59,429 bases of DNA from Ligilactobacillus pabuli. Lineage in GTDB: Bacteria > Bacillota > Bacilli > Lactobacillales > Lactobacillaceae. The first letter of the stretch is position 1. The number at the start of each line of letters is the position of its first letter. Under the pieces are notes generated by a model. It was not told where the DNA came from. It searched no databases and saw nothing but the letters and a program-made list of their open reading frames with translations. The position numbers and the translations under genes were made by a program. This document shows positions 33,235 through 42,360 of this stretch, piece by piece. The stretch lies in NCBI RefSeq assembly GCF_022836475.1, contig NZ_BQXH01000007.1:1-59429 (forward strand), given 5' to 3'.

Positions 33235-34863
33235 TTATTCTTTGATATAAGTGTTCTTGAAGTTGTAGTTAACACCAGCTGAGTTGTAGATGATGCCCTT
33301 AACTTTACTCTTAACCATCCATGCAGTTGATTGTTGGTAAAGTGGTGAGATACCTTGTTCTGTAGCTAAGATCTTTTCAGCCTTAACTAAATCATCCCAA
33401 CGTTTGTCAGTGTTACCAGCATCAGTTGTCTTAGAAGCTTGAATCAGCTTGTCATATTCAGCATTCTTCCATTCCCCATCGTTTTGGGAGTTGTTGGATG
33501 TGAACAAGTCCAAGAAACTAATTGGATCAGCGAAGTCAGCACCCCAAGCAGAGATAACCATATCAAAGTTACCTTGTTCGGAACGTGTCAAACGAGTCTT
33601 AAATGGCACGTTTTGTGCGTGAACTGTCACACTCTTACCAAGAGTTGATTCGATTGAGCTTTGGATAAATTCTGTTGTATCTTTAGCTTTATCTGAATCA
33701 TCACTCAATAGGTTAATATCTAAGTGAGTTTGGCCAATTTCTTTCATACCTTCAGCCCATAACTTCTTGGCTTCAGCCTTGTTGTATTCAACACCGGACT
33801 TAACGTATGCTTCATCAGCAAAGTCTTTACCGTGATTCTTAGCTAAGCCTTTAGAAACTAAGCCTTTAGAAACAGATGAGCCATCGCCCAAGACTTTGTT
33901 AACTAATTGTTCACGGTTGATTGCCATTGATAGGGCTTGACGGATCTTCTTGTTTTGGAATTCTTTTTTCGTTTGGTTGTATTGGAAGTAGAAAGTACTT
34001 GCATTCTTACGAGTTAAGAATTCTTTATCATTCTTCAACTGTTTAGCTTGTTCTGAACTCAATGAGGCAGCATCAAGCTTGTTAGTCTTGTACAAGTTGT
34101 AAGAAGTTGAGTTGGATTTGTTAACCTTGAAGCTGATCGAATCAAGCTTAACGTTCTTCTTGTCCCAGTAATTGTTGTTCTTTTGTGCGACCCAGCTCAA
34201 GTTAGAGCCAGTCCACTTCGTTAACTTAAATGGTCCGTTATAAACCATGTCCTTAGAAGTTGTTCCATACTTGTTGCCACTCTTTTCAACCACTTTTTGA
34301 TTTTGTGGGAAGAATGAAGGGAAGCCCATCAATAACTTGAAGTATGGGAGTTTCTTGTCCAAAGTTACGACCAGTTTGTAGTCGCCATCGGCCTTGACTC
34401 CCAAAGCACTAGGTTTCATCTTACCGTTCATAACGGCTTCAGCATTCTTCACACCGTCAAAGAGGTAAGCATACTGTGAACTAGTTGCTGGATCAACAGT
34501 TCTTTGCCATGAGTAAACGAAATCCTTCGCAGTTACATCATCACCGTTGGACCATTTTGATTTACGTAAATCGAAAGTATATGTCAAACCATCGTCAGAA
34601 ACATGAGTCTCTTTCGCCAAACCTGGTTCGATCTTAGCGTCCTTACCTAAACGGTAGAGACCTTCCATTGTGTTATTCAAAGTATCAAAACTAACCACGT
34701 CAGTTGCTTTTGACAAATCCATTGAAGGTAGTTCTGATGATTCAGTCCAGTGCAAAACCTGTTTTGATTGAGCATCTGAGGATGATTTAGAACCACAAGC
34801 AGCTAAAGTTAAAGCAGAAACAGCCATGACAGCGCCGGCTGTAGCAAATTTTTTAAGCTTCAT
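33235..34863 (-). CDS. oppA: Oligopeptide-binding lipoprotein OppA
   Basis: The 542-residue product is a family 5 extracellular solute-binding protein. A lipoprotein signal (MKLKKFATAGAVMAVSALTL ending LAAC at Cys23) should tether it to the outer face of the membrane. The family signature RKSKWSNGDDVTAKDFVYSW lies near residues 100-119. It captures peptides for OppBCDF and is the first gene of the operon. Its own promoter lies at 34928-34956; GGAG lies 11 bases before the ATG. Confidence 0.95.
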   Translation of the reverse strand: MKLKKFATAGAVMAVSALTLAACGSKSSSDAQSKQVLHWTESSELPSMDLSKATDVVSFDTLNNTMEGLYRLGKDAKIEPGLAKETHVSDDGLTYTFDLRKSKWSNGDDVTAKDFVYSWQRTVDPATSSQYAYLFDGVKNAEAVMNGKMKPSALGVKADGDYKLVVTLDKKLPYFKLLMGFPSFFPQNQKVVEKSGNKYGTTSKDMVYNGPFKLTKWTGSNLSWVAQKNNNYWDKKNVKLDSISFKVNKSNSTSYNLYKTNKLDAASLSSEQAKQLKNDKEFLTRKNASTFYFQYNQTKKEFQNKKIRQALSMAINREQLVNKVLGDGSSVSKGLVSKGLAKNHGKDFADEAYVKSGVEYNKAEAKKLWAEGMKEIGQTHLDINLLSDDSDKAKDTTEFIQSSIESTLGKSVTVHAQNVPFKTRLTRSEQGNFDMVISAWGADFADPISFLDLFTSNNSQNDGEWKNAEYDKLIQASKTTDAGNTDKRWDDLVKAEKILATEQGISPLYQQSTAWMVKSKVKGIIYNSAGVNYNFKNTYIKE

Positions 34864-34927
34864 TCTAGTAACAACTCCTTTTTTCTATGTACGACAGATA
34901 TCGCAAATATCTCTTAACGTTGTTTAA

Positions 34928-34956
34928 ATTCTATATGAAATTGATATTAAAATCAA
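34928..34956 (-). promoter_or_regulatory. oppA promoter
   Basis: On the minus strand TTGATT and TAGAAT are separated by 17 bp, with a leader of about 60 nt. The intervening sequence is AT-rich. The interval 34957-35239 upstream contains no gene, only the hflX promoter at its right edge. Confidence 0.7.
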
Positions 34957-35239
34957 GGGTATCCTCTAATTTTTTTAATATTTATTTTACGGTTTTCGCT
35001 CAATGCTCGGTTTTCCGCGGTTTTAAAGCGCTTATTTTTCTCATTTTTATCCCTAAAAAAGCGATGTAACCGATTTGCTAAAATTCCTTTTGACCATTTA
35101 CTCCCCGAAATTCAGCAATTTTACATGAATATCTCTTACAATCCTATCATCATTTCTCGACCTTTATAAGAAAATTAGCTGAAAAACTTATTTTTGCTCA
35201 TTTTGATGACAGACTTCAGCTAAAATTTCCGCTAAATGT

Positions 35240-35245
35240 TATAAT
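35240..35245 (+). promoter_or_regulatory. hflX -10 box
   Basis: A perfect TATAAT lies 31 bp before the hflX ATG. A clear -35 is not visible. Its position excludes the in-frame ATG at 35244 as a start. Confidence 0.55.
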
Positions 35246-35276
35246 GTTCCATAAAGATGAAACTGGAGGAAATCAT

Positions 35277-36539
35277 ATGGACCGAGCAATACTTGCGGGA
35301 ATCAACAGCGGGCAAGAAAATTTTGAATATACGATGAGTGAACTAGGTGCCCTAACCGAAGCCTCTGAAATTGAACCAGAACTCTCGATCATTCAAAAAC
35401 TTGATAAACCCGTTGCAGCTAGCTACTTTGGCAAAGGAAAACTAGTTGAACTCAAAGAAGCCGCCTTAGCAAAAGATGCTGAAATGCTGATCGTCAACGA
35501 TGAACTGACTCCAACCCAACTAAGAAATATCGAAGATCAAACTGGACTGATCGTCATTGACCGGACAGCCCTGATCTTACAAATTTTTGCACGCCGGGCT
35601 CGGAGTCGGGTCGCCAAGCTGCAAGTTGAAATTGCAGCTTTACAATACCGTTTGCCCCGTTTACGGACTTCTAGTCTAAATCGTTTTGACCAGCAGACCG
35701 CTGGTGGCGGCGGAGGAGGATTTACCAGTCGCGGTTCTGGTGAAACTCAAATGGAATTAAATCGCCGGACGATTCAAAATCAAATCAACCATTTGCGCCA
35801 TCAATTAAAAGAAGTTGAACAAGAAGAACTGACCAAACGCCATGCACGTGACCGTTCTGGCTTGAAGACTGTTGCTTTAGTTGGTTATACCAATGCCGGC
35901 AAATCAACTACAATGAACGGTTTACTGCGTTTGACCGGACAAAATGAAGACAAGCAGGTCTTTGAAAAAAACATGCTGTTTGCTACGCTAGATACCTCAG
36001 TGCGTAAGATTCAATTTGCAGACAACAAAGAGGTCCTGCTCAGTGATACAGTTGGTTTTGTTTCGCAGCTGCCCCACCAATTAGTTGAGGCTTTCAAAAC
36101 CACCTTGGCAGAAGCAGCTCAGGCTGACCTCTTAGTCCAAGTCGTCGATGTCTCTGACCCGCATGCCAAAGAAATGGTCGCAACGACTGAAAAAACACTG
36201 CACGAAATTGGTGTTAAGGGGATCCCGATGATTTATGCCTTTAATAAGGCTGACCTTGAACCAGGATTGCGTTATCCGGAAATTGCGGGCGATCAGTTGA
36301 CTTTTAGCGCTCGTGACGATGCTTCACTAGAGATGTTGATCAAATTGATCAAGGACACCTTATTTGCGGACTTTCAAACACAAACCTATCTGATACCATT
36401 CAGCCAAGGCAAGTACTTGGAACAGTTAAACAGTAAGGCAACAGTTCTAAAAACGGACTATACAGCAGAAGGCACACTGATCACAGCTGAAGTCTCACCA
36501 CAGTTGGCTGGAATTTTAAGCAGATTCGTTCAGGACTAA
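35277..36539 (+). CDS. hflX: Ribosome-associated GTPase HflX
   Basis: The 420-residue protein is an HflX-type Obg-related GTPase that splits or rescues stalled ribosomes under stress. The N-terminal domain includes YFGKGKLVEL and a coiled-coil region (about 110-190) with the glycine-rich linker TAGGGGGGFTSRGSGETQ. The G domain has G1 VGYTNAGKSTT (about 202-212), G3 DTVGFVSQLP and G4 NKAD. The start at ATG 35277 follows GGAGGAAATCAT. The stop codon is joined directly to a dispersed palindromic element, and the terminator lies beyond it at 36707-36759. Confidence 0.93.
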   Translation: MDRAILAGINSGQENFEYTMSELGALTEASEIEPELSIIQKLDKPVAASYFGKGKLVELKEAALAKDAEMLIVNDELTPTQLRNIEDQTGLIVIDRTALILQIFARRARSRVAKLQVEIAALQYRLPRLRTSSLNRFDQQTAGGGGGGFTSRGSGETQMELNRRTIQNQINHLRHQLKEVEQEELTKRHARDRSGLKTVALVGYTNAGKSTTMNGLLRLTGQNEDKQVFEKNMLFATLDTSVRKIQFADNKEVLLSDTVGFVSQLPHQLVEAFKTTLAEAAQADLLVQVVDVSDPHAKEMVATTEKTLHEIGVKGIPMIYAFNKADLEPGLRYPEIAGDQLTFSARDDASLEMLIKLIKDTLFADFQTQTYLIPFSQGKYLEQLNSKATVLKTDYTAEGTLITAEVSPQLAGILSRFVQD

Positions 36540-36540
36540 A

Positions 36541-36672
36541 ACAGAGCGGAGTGAAACGGGAGAATGCGAGCACCATCGGAACCTAGGCACTAATGCGGTT
36601 TCGGCATTGATGCTTGGGTTTGGAAGGGCGGAACTTTCTGTTTCACGGAGCTCGACTACTAAGACAGAGCGG
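36541..36672. repeat. Dispersed palindromic element, one alpha unit
   Basis: Starts 1-2 bp after the hflX stop with ACAGAGCGGAG and ends with the same ACAGAGCGGA block. It contains CACTAATGCGGTTTCGGCAT. In the direction of the preceding gene it has the same orientation as the copies after glnP-like 38150 and yeiH. Confidence 0.88.
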
Positions 36673-36706
36673 ACTTCTCTTAGAAAAAACTAAAAATCTA
36701 TTTTCA

Positions 36707-36759
36707 AATAAGCTCGCTGGCACAGAAATTAGTTTTCTCTGCGCCAGCGAGCTTATTTT
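36707..36759 (+). terminator. Terminator beyond hflX
   Basis: AATAAGCTCGCTGGC pairs with GCCAGCGAGCTTATT around a loop of about 20 nt, then TTTG. Confidence 0.85.
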
Positions 36760-36769
36760 GATGATAGGT

Positions 36770-36925
36770 TCGTGCATAGCTAGTCGAACTATGCACATTT
36801 CCGTGAGTTTTCGTGCATACTTTGACCGACTATGCCAGTTTCTGCGAATTTCCGTGCATACTTCGTCCGACTATGCTTGTTTCCACAAATTTTCGTGCAT
36901 ACTTTAGCTAACTATGCCAGTTTCC
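36770..36925. repeat. 41-bp tandem hairpin array, family D variant
   Basis: GTGCAT recurs at 36772, 36813, 36854 and 36895, exactly 41 bp apart. The arms GTGCATA/TATGCAC or GCATA/TATGC match those of the array at 2862, but the linkers and the period (41 instead of 42) differ. It lies between convergent hflX and the acetyltransferase gene, between their terminators. Confidence 0.92.
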
Positions 36926-36948
36926 TTCGCCACTAAATCATTTCAAAA

Positions 36949-36981
36949 TAAAAAAGAGCTACAAAAATTGAGTAGCTTCTA
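36949..36981 (-). terminator. Terminator of the acetyltransferase gene
   Basis: On the minus strand GAAGCTAC pairs with GTAGCTC around a short AT-rich loop and is followed by TTTTTT. Confidence 0.8.
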
Positions 36982-37016
36982 GGCCAAATCAATTTCTGTA
37001 GCTTATTCCAATTTTC

Positions 37017-37427
37017 CTACCGTACGCGCCGATCCATCACATATGCTGATAAATGTCGATCACAGCCTTCTTGGAAACCTAAATAGTGGAAAAACTTACG
37101 GGCATCGTTATTAGGTTTTGCCGCAATAATAATTTGACCCACAGCCGCAAAATAATTCAGTAAATGTAGCATCAGCGTTTTGCCGATTCGTTTTCCCTGA
37201 AACTCGGGACAAACTAGCAGGTCTTGTACGTAAACGACTGTCGAGAAATCACTCAAAGCCCGGACTAACCCAACCAATTTTTTGTCCTCGTAAGCTGCGA
37301 TCACAAATGATTTGCGCAGTCCTTTTTTCAAATTATCGATATTCTCCACGTCTTTTTGCCAATCAACTGAGCTGTAAAGCTTGATCAGTTCATTTTTCGT
37401 TAACCTGGGATTTACGATTAGATCCAT
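37017..37427 (-). CDS. GNAT-family N-acetyltransferase
   Basis: The 136-residue protein is a compact acetyl-CoA-dependent acetyltransferase. After an N-terminal helix pair, AAYEDKKLVGLVRAL and VVYVQDLLVCPEFQGKRIGK (motif A, about 67-86, with the Q/R-x-x-G-x-G/A-like QGKRIG pyrophosphate loop) are visible. NDARKFFHYLGFQEG forms motif B. The substrate cannot be inferred. Start ATG with AGGGGGACGAAATCT upstream. Monocistronic, convergent to hflX. Confidence 0.88.
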   Translation of the reverse strand: MDLIVNPRLTKNELIKLYSSVDWQKDVENIDNLKKGLRKSFVIAAYEDKKLVGLVRALSDFSTVVYVQDLLVCPEFQGKRIGKTLMLHLLNYFAAVGQIIIAAKPNNDARKFFHYLGFQEGCDRHLSAYVMDRRVR

Positions 37428-37663
37428 AGATTTCGTCCCCCTAACATATGTATTCCGCTAAACATTAAAACTATATGATAAATTTATGCTTTTTATTATA
37501 GAAAAAAGACGCTGCATTTTCAAGTAAAAAATTCTGTATCTTTGATTTTTCGGCATTTATTTGATTTTTTATATTTATCACGTCTTTTTTTAAATGAGAC
37601 ATTCTTGGTAAACTAACGAAAATCGCTCATAAAGAAGCACTTTCAGCCCAGTATTCTTAATAA

Positions 37664-37712
37664 GCAAAAAGCCAGCTCTCACAAACCTCTTTGTTTGCAA
37701 AAACTGGCTGAT
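37664..37712 (-). terminator. Terminator of the amino acid ABC operon
   Basis: On the minus strand AGCCAG and CTGGCT close a stem with an inner CAAAC/GTTTG pairing, followed by TTTTT. It lies downstream of the palindromic elements that follow the last permease gene. The interval 37428-37663 shows nothing else. Confidence 0.75.
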
Positions 37713-37734
37713 TTAGTTGAAATAATGTATCTTG

Positions 37735-38148
37735 TAGATTTAGTCGAGGTCCTCCCGACTAGCTTCGATCTGTGTTCTTAGTCGAGCTCCTCAAAGCAAC
37801 TCCTTCCGCTCATCCAAACTCAGGGTCAATGCCTAAAACGCATTAACTCCTGCGTTCCGATGATGCTCGGGAGCTGACCGCTTTGTTTCGCTCTGTGTTC
37901 TTAGTCGAGCTTCGTGAGGCAAGAGATTCCGCTTAACCTATTTTCTGCCATGATGCCTAAACCGCATCATATCCGAAAACCTGTTAATGCTCGTCTTCTA
38001 AACGAGTTTTTCCGCTCTGTGATTGTTAGTCGAGCTCCGTGAAACAGAAAATTCCGCCCATCCAAACCCAAGCACCAATGCCTAAACCGCATTAGTGCTC
38101 AGGTTCCGATGGTGCTCGCTTTCTCCCGTTTCACTTCGCTCTGTGTTT
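37735..38148. repeat. Dispersed palindromic element, three units (alpha-beta-alpha)
   Basis: The largest copy in the window: an alpha unit (AATGCCTAAAACGCATTA), a beta unit (CATGATGCCTAAACCGCATC) and an alpha unit (CACCAATGCCTAAACCGCAT) are separated by CGCTCTGTG...TTAGTCGAGC blocks. Its right edge touches the stop codon of the 38150 permease gene; reading in that gene's direction the element starts within about 2 bp. Confidence 0.9.
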
Positions 38149-38149
38149 G

Positions 38150-38803
38150 TTATCCGAACTTCTTTTCCATTCTCTTCGCTACTAGCGACAAGGCAAAACA
38201 AACAATGAAATACATGACCGCAATCATAAAATACATCGGTAACATATAACGTGTGTCCTGTCCGTAAATGATTTGTGCCCGGTATAATAATTCTGGCAAC
38301 ACAATAATTGTTGCCAAAGAAGTATCTTTGATCAACGAAATAAACTGAGAAACCAACGGCGGAATCATTTTTAACAATGCCTGTGGCAAAATAATATACC
38401 ACATTGCTTGCCAGTAAGTCATGCCGTTTGCACGCGCCCCTTCCATTTGGCCAGGGTCAACCGCAATGATCCCACTGCGGACAATTTCTGCTAACATCGC
38501 TGACTCAAACACAACTAATGCTGCGATCGAAGCCGACAGCGGTGACATCCTTAAGCCTGTTTTCGGCAAAGCGAAGTAGGTGAAAAAGATGATCAACAGC
38601 AATGGCAGGTTTCGAATAATATCGATGATAAAACCGACAATTGCAGAAAAGTATTTAATTCCCACATACCGAATCACTCCGAGTAACAAACCAATCACAA
38701 AACTCAACACGATAGAAATCAGCGAAACTTCCAGTGTCACTCCAAGTCCTTCTAGTAAGAACTTCAAGTTGATCCAAGTATATGCTTGACTTAAAATCGA
38801 CAT
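38150..38803 (-). CDS. Polar amino acid ABC transporter permease (second)
   Basis: The 217-residue permease belongs to the HisMQ/GlnP type. It has five hydrophobic segments, the coupling motif GQMEGARANGMTYWQAMWYI and the preceding RSGIIAVDP. It should pair with the 38816 gene product in the membrane channel. It is last in the four-gene operon. The TAA stop abuts a dispersed palindromic element, and the terminator lies about 440 bp further on. Confidence 0.92.
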   Translation of the reverse strand: MSILSQAYTWINLKFLLEGLGVTLEVSLISIVLSFVIGLLLGVIRYVGIKYFSAIVGFIIDIIRNLPLLLIIFFTYFALPKTGLRMSPLSASIAALVVFESAMLAEIVRSGIIAVDPGQMEGARANGMTYWQAMWYIILPQALLKMIPPLVSQFISLIKDTSLATIIVLPELLYRAQIIYGQDTRYMLPMYFMIAVMYFIVCFALSLVAKRMEKKFG

Positions 38804-38815
38804 CTATTTCACCTC

Positions 38816-39454
38816 CTAAACTAATTTCTTTTCGAGATGCCGCATGTAATAACTTAACGGCAAGGTCAATACCAGGTAAAAGACACCAACAACCAAGTAG
38901 GTATTAAAGGTATCGAATGTGGCGGATGCCAAAGCATCACCTTGGTACATCAAATCAAAACCAGCCACAAAGGCTAGGACTGATGAGTTCTTGATCAAGT
39001 TAATAAACTGGTTTCCCAACGGTGGAATTACCAAGCGGAAAGCCTGGGGCAAGATAATATAGCGCATTGCTTGCCAGTAGGTCATCCCGTTTGACCGCGC
39101 ACCTTCCATTTGACCAATATCAACTGCTTGGATTCCCGCCCGGACAGTTTCAGCAATGAAAGATGAAGTATACAAAGTCAACCCCACTGTTCCGGCGGCA
39201 AAGCCAGTCATTGGTGCCACATACTGTGGAATCACGACATAAAAGAACATCGTAATTACCAGCAACGGAATATTCCGGAAAATTTCGATATAAGTGTGGG
39301 CGATCACACGAGCGACTTTGCTAGGAACAGTTTCCATGATGGCAAAGGCAGACCCGATCACCAAAGAAAAAACTAAGGCGATCACACTCGACAACAAAGT
39401 GTTGCCAAAACCGGTCAATAAAGTCGACCAGTTATTTGTTAAGACACTGATCAT
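38816..39454 (-). CDS. Polar amino acid ABC transporter permease (first)
   Basis: The 212-residue HisMQ/GlnP-type permease carries FRNIPLLVITMFFYVVIPQY, RAGIQAVDIGQMEGARSNGM and TYWQAMRYIILPQAF, nearly the same coupling region as its neighbour. The two clearly arose by duplication and form a heterodimeric channel. Its ATG overlaps the stop of the binding-protein gene by four bases. Gap of 12 bp to the second permease. Confidence 0.92.
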   Translation of the reverse strand: MISVLTNNWSTLLTGFGNTLLSSVIALVFSLVIGSAFAIMETVPSKVARVIAHTYIEIFRNIPLLVITMFFYVVIPQYVAPMTGFAAGTVGLTLYTSSFIAETVRAGIQAVDIGQMEGARSNGMTYWQAMRYIILPQAFRLVIPPLGNQFINLIKNSSVLAFVAGFDLMYQGDALASATFDTFNTYLVVGVFYLVLTLPLSYYMRHLEKKLV

Positions 39455-40281
39455 GGCTGTTCCACCTCCTTCACATCAAAGCCAGGAATCCCACCAAACC
39501 ACTTTTCAACTAAGCGGCTGTAAGTCCCATTGGCTTGTAGCTGGTCTAAGGCCTTGTCAATGTGGGCGCGCATTTCGGTTTGACCCTTATCGACCGCTAA
39601 ACCGTATGGTTCATTGGTAAAGGTGCCGCCAACCACTTCATAATCTGGGTTTTCTTTTGCGATCCCGTATAAGATCCCGTTATCAGTGGTCATCGCCACC
39701 CCCTGACCAGACTTCAATGCGGTAAAGGACTGGGCATAGTCATCTAATTCCAAGACTTTGGCTTTAGGCGCAAATTTATGGATATTATCGACTGCGGTGG
39801 TCCCTTTCACGGCCATCACTTTCGTTCCAGCCTTGTTTAAATCACGAACAGCTTTGATTGGACTGCCCTTTTTAACTAACAACGACTGCCCCGCGCCAAA
39901 GTATGGTTGAGTGTAGTCAATAATTTTCTTTCGTTTATCAGTGATCGTCATTGCTGCTGCAACTGCATCAATGTTGCCGTTCTTTAGCAATGGGACCTTT
40001 GTTTTAGCGGTCGTTTGGATAAATTCTGCTTGGGCATCCTTGCCGTACATTTGCTTGGTGATCGCCTTCGCCAAGTCAACATCAAAGCCTTCAATGTCAC
40101 CGTTTTTGACGTTCATTAAGCCAAACAAACGAGTATCTGCTTTCACACCCCAGACAATTTTCTTAGCACTCTTAGTGCGTTGATAAACATTATCTGTTTG
40201 CTTTTGACCACAGGCCGCAAGCACAGTCAGCAAGAAAAGTGGAACGACTGCAATCAGAACTTTTTTGAACCATTTCGACAT
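39451..40281 (-). CDS. Amino acid ABC transporter substrate-binding lipoprotein (Gln/Glu type)
   Basis: The 276-residue protein has a lipoprotein signal ending TVLAAC (Cys24) and a family 3 solute-binding domain: GFDVDLAKAITKQMYG, NIDAVAAAMTITDKRKKIID and YTQPYFGAGQSLLVKKGSP. Such proteins bind glutamine, glutamate or another polar amino acid outside the membrane; the exact ligand is not clear from sequence. Second gene of the ATPase, binding protein, permease, permease operon. Confidence 0.92.
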   Translation of the reverse strand: MSKWFKKVLIAVVPLFLLTVLAACGQKQTDNVYQRTKSAKKIVWGVKADTRLFGLMNVKNGDIEGFDVDLAKAITKQMYGKDAQAEFIQTTAKTKVPLLKNGNIDAVAAAMTITDKRKKIIDYTQPYFGAGQSLLVKKGSPIKAVRDLNKAGTKVMAVKGTTAVDNIHKFAPKAKVLELDDYAQSFTALKSGQGVAMTTDNGILYGIAKENPDYEVVGGTFTNEPYGLAVDKGQTEMRAHIDKALDQLQANGTYSRLVEKWFGGIPGFDVKEVEQP

Positions 40282-40293
40282 GCTTGCTCCCCC

Positions 40294-41034
40294 CTATTTG
40301 TGGACAATAATTTTGCTCAAGAATTGACGAGCCCGTTCTTCTTTTGGATGGTGGTAAAATTCTTCTGCTGGATCATCTTCCACGATCGTGCCATCATCCA
40401 CAAAAATTACGCGGTCAGCAACTTCACGGGCAAAGCCCATTTCATGCGTGACAACGACCATCGTCATCTCAGTCGTTTCCACGATTTTTTTGATAACGTT
40501 CAACACATCATCAATCATTTCAGGATCAAGGGCACTAGTTGGTTCGTCAAACAACATCACCTTCGGCCGCATTGCCAGTGAGCGCGCAATCGCGACCCGT
40601 TGCTTTTGTCCACCTGATAATTGCCGTGGTTTAGAATCAACTTTTTCAGTCAAACCAACCAATTCCAAATACTTCATGGCAATCTTTTTATTTTCTTCTT
40701 CGTCACGTTTCAACACCAGGCGTGGTGCTAACATCACGTTTTCTAGGACAGTCTTATTTTCGTACAAATTAAAATGCTGGAAAACCATCCCAACATCGCG
40801 TCGTAAAGTGTTCAAATCTGCTTTTTTATCAGAAAGGTCCATGCCATTCACAATCAATTGTCCATCAGAAAACGATTCAAGACCATTAATTGTCCGGATC
40901 AAAGTACTTTTCCCAGATCCAGATGGGCCGATTACAACAACGACCTCTCCTTGGTTAACCTTCAAATCGATATTCTTTAAAGCATGAAAGTCGCCATAGT
41001 ATTTATTCACTTTCTTAAATTCGATCATTGCCAT
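40294..41034 (-). CDS. glnQ: Polar amino acid ABC transporter ATP-binding protein
   Basis: The 246-residue ATPase is GlnQ/HisP-like: [19 protein letters not shown] (Walker A), [17 protein letters not shown] (signature), [15 protein letters not shown] (Walker B) and [17 protein letters not shown] (H-loop). It is the first gene of the operon and energises the two permeases. The start was placed at ATG 41034 (MAMIEFKKV), nine bases after AGG, although MIEFKKV two codons later is equally typical of the family. Promoter at 41089-41117. Confidence 0.92.
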   Translation of the reverse strand: MAMIEFKKVNKYYGDFHALKNIDLKVNQGEVVVVIGPSGSGKSTLIRTINGLESFSDGQLIVNGMDLSDKKADLNTLRRDVGMVFQHFNLYENKTVLENVMLAPRLVLKRDEEENKKIAMKYLELVGLTEKVDSKPRQLSGGQKQRVAIARSLAMRPKVMLFDEPTSALDPEMIDDVLNVIKKIVETTEMTMVVVTHEMGFAREVADRVIFVDDGTIVEDDPAEEFYHHPKEERARQFLSKIIVHK

Positions 41035-41088
41035 ATATATCGCCTGCTTTCGTTTCAATTTTACAATTTGCTTTTAGTATCACTATTA

Positions 41089-41117
41089 ATTTTATAGAAA
41101 AAAACGCAGAAAAGCAA
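41089..41117 (-). promoter_or_regulatory. Promoter of the amino acid ABC operon
   Basis: On the minus strand TTGCTT and TAAAAT are 17 bp apart, about 55 bp upstream of the glnQ start. No attenuator or T-box was recognised in 41118-41301. Confidence 0.6.
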
Positions 41118-41301
41118 GAAAATGTTCAGGTAGCTTAATAAATTAGTTTTGATGTTACCGGTGACGAACCTTATCAATCAAGGGTTTTTTCTAGAATTTC
41201 GTTTTTTCAATCACAGACATTTAGCCTCAAAGCAGCGCTAACTTTTGGGTTTTCATCAGTGTTAGGTAAGCTCACATCTTTTATTGTGAATGTTTTATCA
41301 A

Positions 41302-41338
41302 ACAAAAAAGACCATTAATTTTTAAGACTAATGGTCTC
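41302..41338 (-). terminator. Terminator of the 41386-42822 pair
   Basis: On the minus strand AGACCATTA pairs with TAATGGTCT around a 10-nt loop and is followed by T6. Confidence 0.9.
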
Positions 41339-41385
41339 CTGCTTGAATTGTTGCCAAATTTGGCTTGATTTTTTTAGTTAATTCC

Positions 41386-42345
41386 CTAATGACGGCGATG
41401 GAGATGTTCAGTCTGCGTTTCCGTCTCCTGAGTTTGTTTAGCTATCTTTTTCGTTTGCTTGGTTGAGCCTGTTTTTTCTCGGTCAGCCGCTAACTCTGCT
41501 GGAGTTGGCTGATGTAAGCCGGGGACGGGTTCGCCCTTCTTTTTATAAGCGATCCGCACGTCAATTTGATAAGGTCGGTCTAATTCAACTAAGCTCTGGC
41601 GGGCTGCTTTTTTACAAGGCCCAGCCGTTAAGACGGTCGTTGCCAAAAAGACGTCAAAGTTCTTGACTGCTTCTTTGGCTGGTAAAAGTCCAATCGTTTT
41701 GATTGTGGCTAGTTCCAAGGCACGCATCTGGTTTAAACCGCCATAGACTGCCAGTTTGTCACCTTTCTGACGCATTTCAAAATATGGTAAAGCGACTGGT
41801 TCGACGAGCTTTGGTGCTTCCGTTTGACTGCCGTTTTGCAGCTGTTTAAACAATTGTTTGTCAGATAAGCCGCCGTAGTTAGCGTGGAAATAATCGATTT
41901 TTTCTAAAGCCTTAGCGACCGCCTGAATACTGCCGCTTTGAACGGCAGAAATTTCTAAGGTTGCTGGCAAAAACTCTTCGTCTGAAAAGATTCCGTTTGT
42001 TTGAACAAAGCCAGGGCCGGCGTTCACTTGGTCTTGGGTATCACTTAACGGATCTTTAACTTGAATGTGCAATGCTTCGGCAATTTTAGCCGACAAATCA
42101 TATTTGGCAGTTTTGTTAGTGAAGTAGTAGAAAATATTCAAATAACAAAAGTAGGCGATTCCTAGAAATGCCAGAATAAATAGCGCCCCACGCAAGGGAA
42201 AACCATTCCGGAAGAACCGGTATGAAACATAAAGTAGGTAAAAATTACCAACTGTTGCCAAAATTGTGTAAATCCGATTTTTGATCGTCGCACTCAGGCT
42301 CACATACCCCAGAGAAGCGGCAATCGTCTGAAATAACGTAAACAT
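41386..42345 (-). CDS. Membrane protein of unknown function, lactobacillar type (DUF6681-like)
   Basis: The 319-residue protein has two or three membrane segments in residues about 1-80 (KNRIYTILATVGNFYLLYVS, GALFILAFLGIAYFCYLNI). A long soluble, mostly cytoplasmic or surface domain follows, with a Lys/Thr/Gln-rich tail. The opening resembles proteins annotated as DUF6681 in lactobacilli; this is from memory and unverified. It lies 15 bp after a serine-rich exported protein gene and should be co-expressed. GGAGGGCGGTAGTTA precedes the ATG. Confidence 0.75.
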   Translation of the reverse strand: MFTLFQTIAASLGYVSLSATIKNRIYTILATVGNFYLLYVSYRFFRNGFPLRGALFILAFLGIAYFCYLNIFYYFTNKTAKYDLSAKIAEALHIQVKDPLSDTQDQVNAGPGFVQTNGIFSDEEFLPATLEISAVQSGSIQAVAKALEKIDYFHANYGGLSDKQLFKQLQNGSQTEAPKLVEPVALPYFEMRQKGDKLAVYGGLNQMRALELATIKTIGLLPAKEAVKNFDVFLATTVLTAGPCKKAARQSLVELDRPYQIDVRIAYKKKGEPVPGLHQPTPAELAADREKTGSTKQTKKIAKQTQETETQTEHLHRRH

Positions 42346-42360
42346 TAACTACCGCCCTCC

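Noticed and set aside
41118-41301. T-box or other leader in front of the amino acid ABC operon
   Set aside because: No conserved T-box sequence, specifier stem or terminator pair could be recognised, and the promoter lies downstream of most of this interval.
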